From the NCBI RefSeq assembly GCF_000739635.1, contig NZ_BATQ01000184.1:28362-92361 (forward strand): a stretch of DNA of 64,000 bases. Direction: 5' to 3'. This document shows, piece after piece, positions 62,871-64,000 of the stretch. Source of the DNA: Verrucomicrobium sp. BvORR034. GTDB lineage: Bacteria > Verrucomicrobiota > Verrucomicrobiia > Verrucomicrobiales > Verrucomicrobiaceae. Below the pieces are notes generated by a model, which was not told the origin of the DNA, did no database searches, and was given only the letters and a program-made list of their open reading frames with translations. The first letter of the stretch is position 1. Each line of letters opens with the position of its first letter. The translations under genes and the position numbers were made by a program.

Positions 62871-63373
62871 GGGTCAGGCAATGACAGATCGATCTGCCGA
62901 TCTGCAAATCGAGCATCAAAACCCGATTCCCACGGGAACCGCCCCTCCGAGTCGGGCCAGAAACACTGGAACGCGGGGAACTTCACCTCCGATGGTCGAT
63001 AAAACCAGTTGGCGTATCCCAGGTATTCGTGAAACCAGCTTTTGTGGATCGGTCTGAAGCAAACGTCCCGTCCATCGACAAGGCCATGGTATCGCTCATC
63101 AGGCACGAGCGTGCCCCCGGTCACTAGGCGCCTCCCCACCGCGTTCAAGATGCGGTGGGCAGGTTCCATTGGAATCCCCATGATGAGGATCTCAGGTTGA
63201 AGCGTTCGCAAATAGAGGCCCACCGTGAAGGCGAATCCCGGCCCTTCTGCATCATCCGGAATGGCCACCACATGCCAGCCGTACTCCTGCACATCCCCCA
63301 GCAACTTCTCATCGCCAGCATCATCCGGCAGGCGAAAACGGAATTCAGGCAGCAAGGCGGGAAAGTCAGGCAT
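62840..63373 (-). CDS. DUF4262-family protein
   Basis: The 177-residue soluble protein has the DUF4262 pattern: DVQEYGWHVVAIPDDAEGPG then FAFTVGLYLRTLQPEILIMG, and later PDERYHGLVDGRDVCFRPI and YANWFYRPSEVKFPAFQCFWPD. The function of the family is unknown. ATG 63373 is preferred to the upstream TTG. The last residues are encoded by repeat DNA. Confidence 0.85.
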   Translation of the reverse strand: MPDFPALLPEFRFRLPDDAGDEKLLGDVQEYGWHVVAIPDDAEGPGFAFTVGLYLRTLQPEILIMGIPMEPAHRILNAVGRRLVTGGTLVPDERYHGLVDGRDVCFRPIHKSWFHEYLGYANWFYRPSEVKFPAFQCFWPDSEGRFPWESGFDARFADRQIDLSLPDPDPLRGRQKT

Positions 63374-63677
63374 AAGCAAAGTAACTTAAGGGCAGGTTGT
63401 GGGCGAGGGTGTCCTCTTGCAGACTTCCGCAGAACCGCTGGGCAGAAACACGAATATCATGCGACTCTACCAAAAAGCCATCCTCATCTACGGAACGGGC
63501 ACTCTCGCGGCGATCATGATCGCCTCTTGAGTGTGGCCTCTTGTGCATGTTACTGCCTGTCATCGTGGCCGACCTGGTGGAGAACCGGCCTACTTCGGCG
63601 CTATTGGGAGTCGATCTGTAGTGATCGCCCACAATTTATTGCATTCCACCACCAAATTGTGCGAAAGTTTCGCCGAT
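63374..63677. other. 304-nt intergenic region, no certain gene
   Basis: A 23-codon hydrophobic frame starts near 63460 (MRLYQKAILIYGTGTLAAIM) and ends quickly at TGA; it may be a signal-like remnant. A 16-bp palindrome GGCGATCATGATCGCC is at 63509-63524. The DNA becomes AT-richer toward 63660. Confidence 0.45.
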
Positions 63678-64000
63678 ATGAACAAACAATTGCCAGCCTT
63701 TTTGAAAGTTTTGAAGCGCCCGTTGGATCTTGATGACTATCAAAAATGGGCGATTGCCACTTTTTCTCCTCAACTTGAAGCAGATGCCAAGTTAAATTTT
63801 CTCTCCCTGGGCTTGTTCGGTGAAGTGGGTTCCCTGCTTAGCGCGCTGAAGAAGAAACTCAGAGATGGCCCAGCTTACGTGGGTTATCAACGCACCGTGG
63901 AGGAAGAATTTGGAGACTCCATGTGGTACCTTGCAAACATAGCGGCACACCACGACATTGTTCTGTCGGAGATTTCGCCTAGGTCGGTCGACGAAGGCAG
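63678..64000 (+). CDS. MazG-like nucleotide pyrophosphohydrolase, cut by the window end
   Basis: From ATG 63678 an open frame of 107 codons runs to the end of the window: DLDDYQKWAIATFSPQLEAD, then LGLFGEVGSLLSALKKKL and TVEEEFGDSMWYLANIA. The EVG and EEFGD..WYL pair match the metal-binding helices of MazG/RS21-C6-type NTP pyrophosphohydrolases, which hydrolyse nucleoside triphosphates. The gene is longer than shown, and its C-terminal part could be another domain. Base composition is less GC-rich than upstream. Confidence 0.75.
   Translation, partial: MNKQLPAFLKVLKRPLDLDDYQKWAIATFSPQLEADAKLNFLSLGLFGEVGSLLSALKKKLRDGPAYVGYQRTVEEEFGDSMWYLANIAAHHDIVLSEISPRSVDEG

Overview
The window looks like chromosomal DNA of a free-living Verrucomicrobium-type bacterium (PVC superphylum). 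This rests on gene content: planctomycete/verrucomicrobial secreted cytochromes (PSCyt1/DUF1549/DUF1553 and DUF1587/1592/1588/1585 architectures), a DUF1552 Tat protein, DUF1080 and sialate O-acetylesterase proteins, eukaryote-like Ser/Thr kinases with added sensor domains, and a CesT-like type III secretion chaperone. The DNA is GC-rich, with AT-richer islands around 17.6, 49.3, 53.3 and 63.6-64 kb. No rRNA, tRNA, CRISPR array or intact insertion sequence was seen. The species assignment is an inference.

Layout. 0-7.3 kb: a same-strand signalling block (Ser/Thr kinase fused to a beta-helix, a TPR-like anchored protein, a pseudo-receiver/pseudokinase/SUMF-like fusion, a secreted protein). 7.3-17.6 kb: lipase-like hydrolase, CxxS glutaredoxin, acyl-activating enzyme, mtnA, AEC carrier, DUF1080 and SGNH hydrolases, trmL. 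17.7-19.3 kb: a two-gene nucleotidyltransferase plus winged-helix module behind a palindrome-rich promoter. 19.4-28.6 kb: envelope and secreted catabolic genes (PagL-like lipid A deacylase, esterase, sialate O-acetylesterase, dihaem cytochrome c, metallo-beta-lactamase fold protein, giant PSCyt/WD40/DUF1549/DUF1553 protein). 28.7-34.3 kb: MobA and MOSC genes, a decayed toxin-antitoxin pair not seen by simple ORF calling, a PLD-like protein, a membrane-protein pair and lpd. 34.3-38.2 kb: a minus-strand operon of CesT-like chaperone, 958-residue candidate effector (RGS-like and PI3/4-kinase-like motifs) and a DUF3592 membrane protein. 38.3-47.5 kb: minus-strand genes including a circularly permuted D-amino-acid-oxidase-like protein, a glycosyltransferase, an S11 peptidase and secreted proteins. 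47.5-51 kb: an RNI-type leucine-rich-repeat protein, a 21-copy heptamer array and a PaaK/CapK-type adenylating enzyme. 51-64 kb: hydrolase, small regulators, cyclase/ATPase/TPR regulator, a PSC cytochrome-DUF1552-secreted protein set, DUF4262 protein and the start of a MazG-like gene cut by the window end.

Intergenic DNA is rich in dispersed elements. One family is built on the palindrome TCCCGCATGCGGGA flanked by AAAGTAGT/ACTACTTT arms and includes a perfect 42-bp palindrome. A second is made of GTCTGG/GTCTCC-type words.

The strongest candidate for an undescribed system is the chaperone-effector operon (34353-38172). Next come the permuted oxidase, the nucleotidyltransferase/winged-helix pair and the double-pseudo signalling fusion. 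All functional statements come from motifs read by eye; no database search was run.
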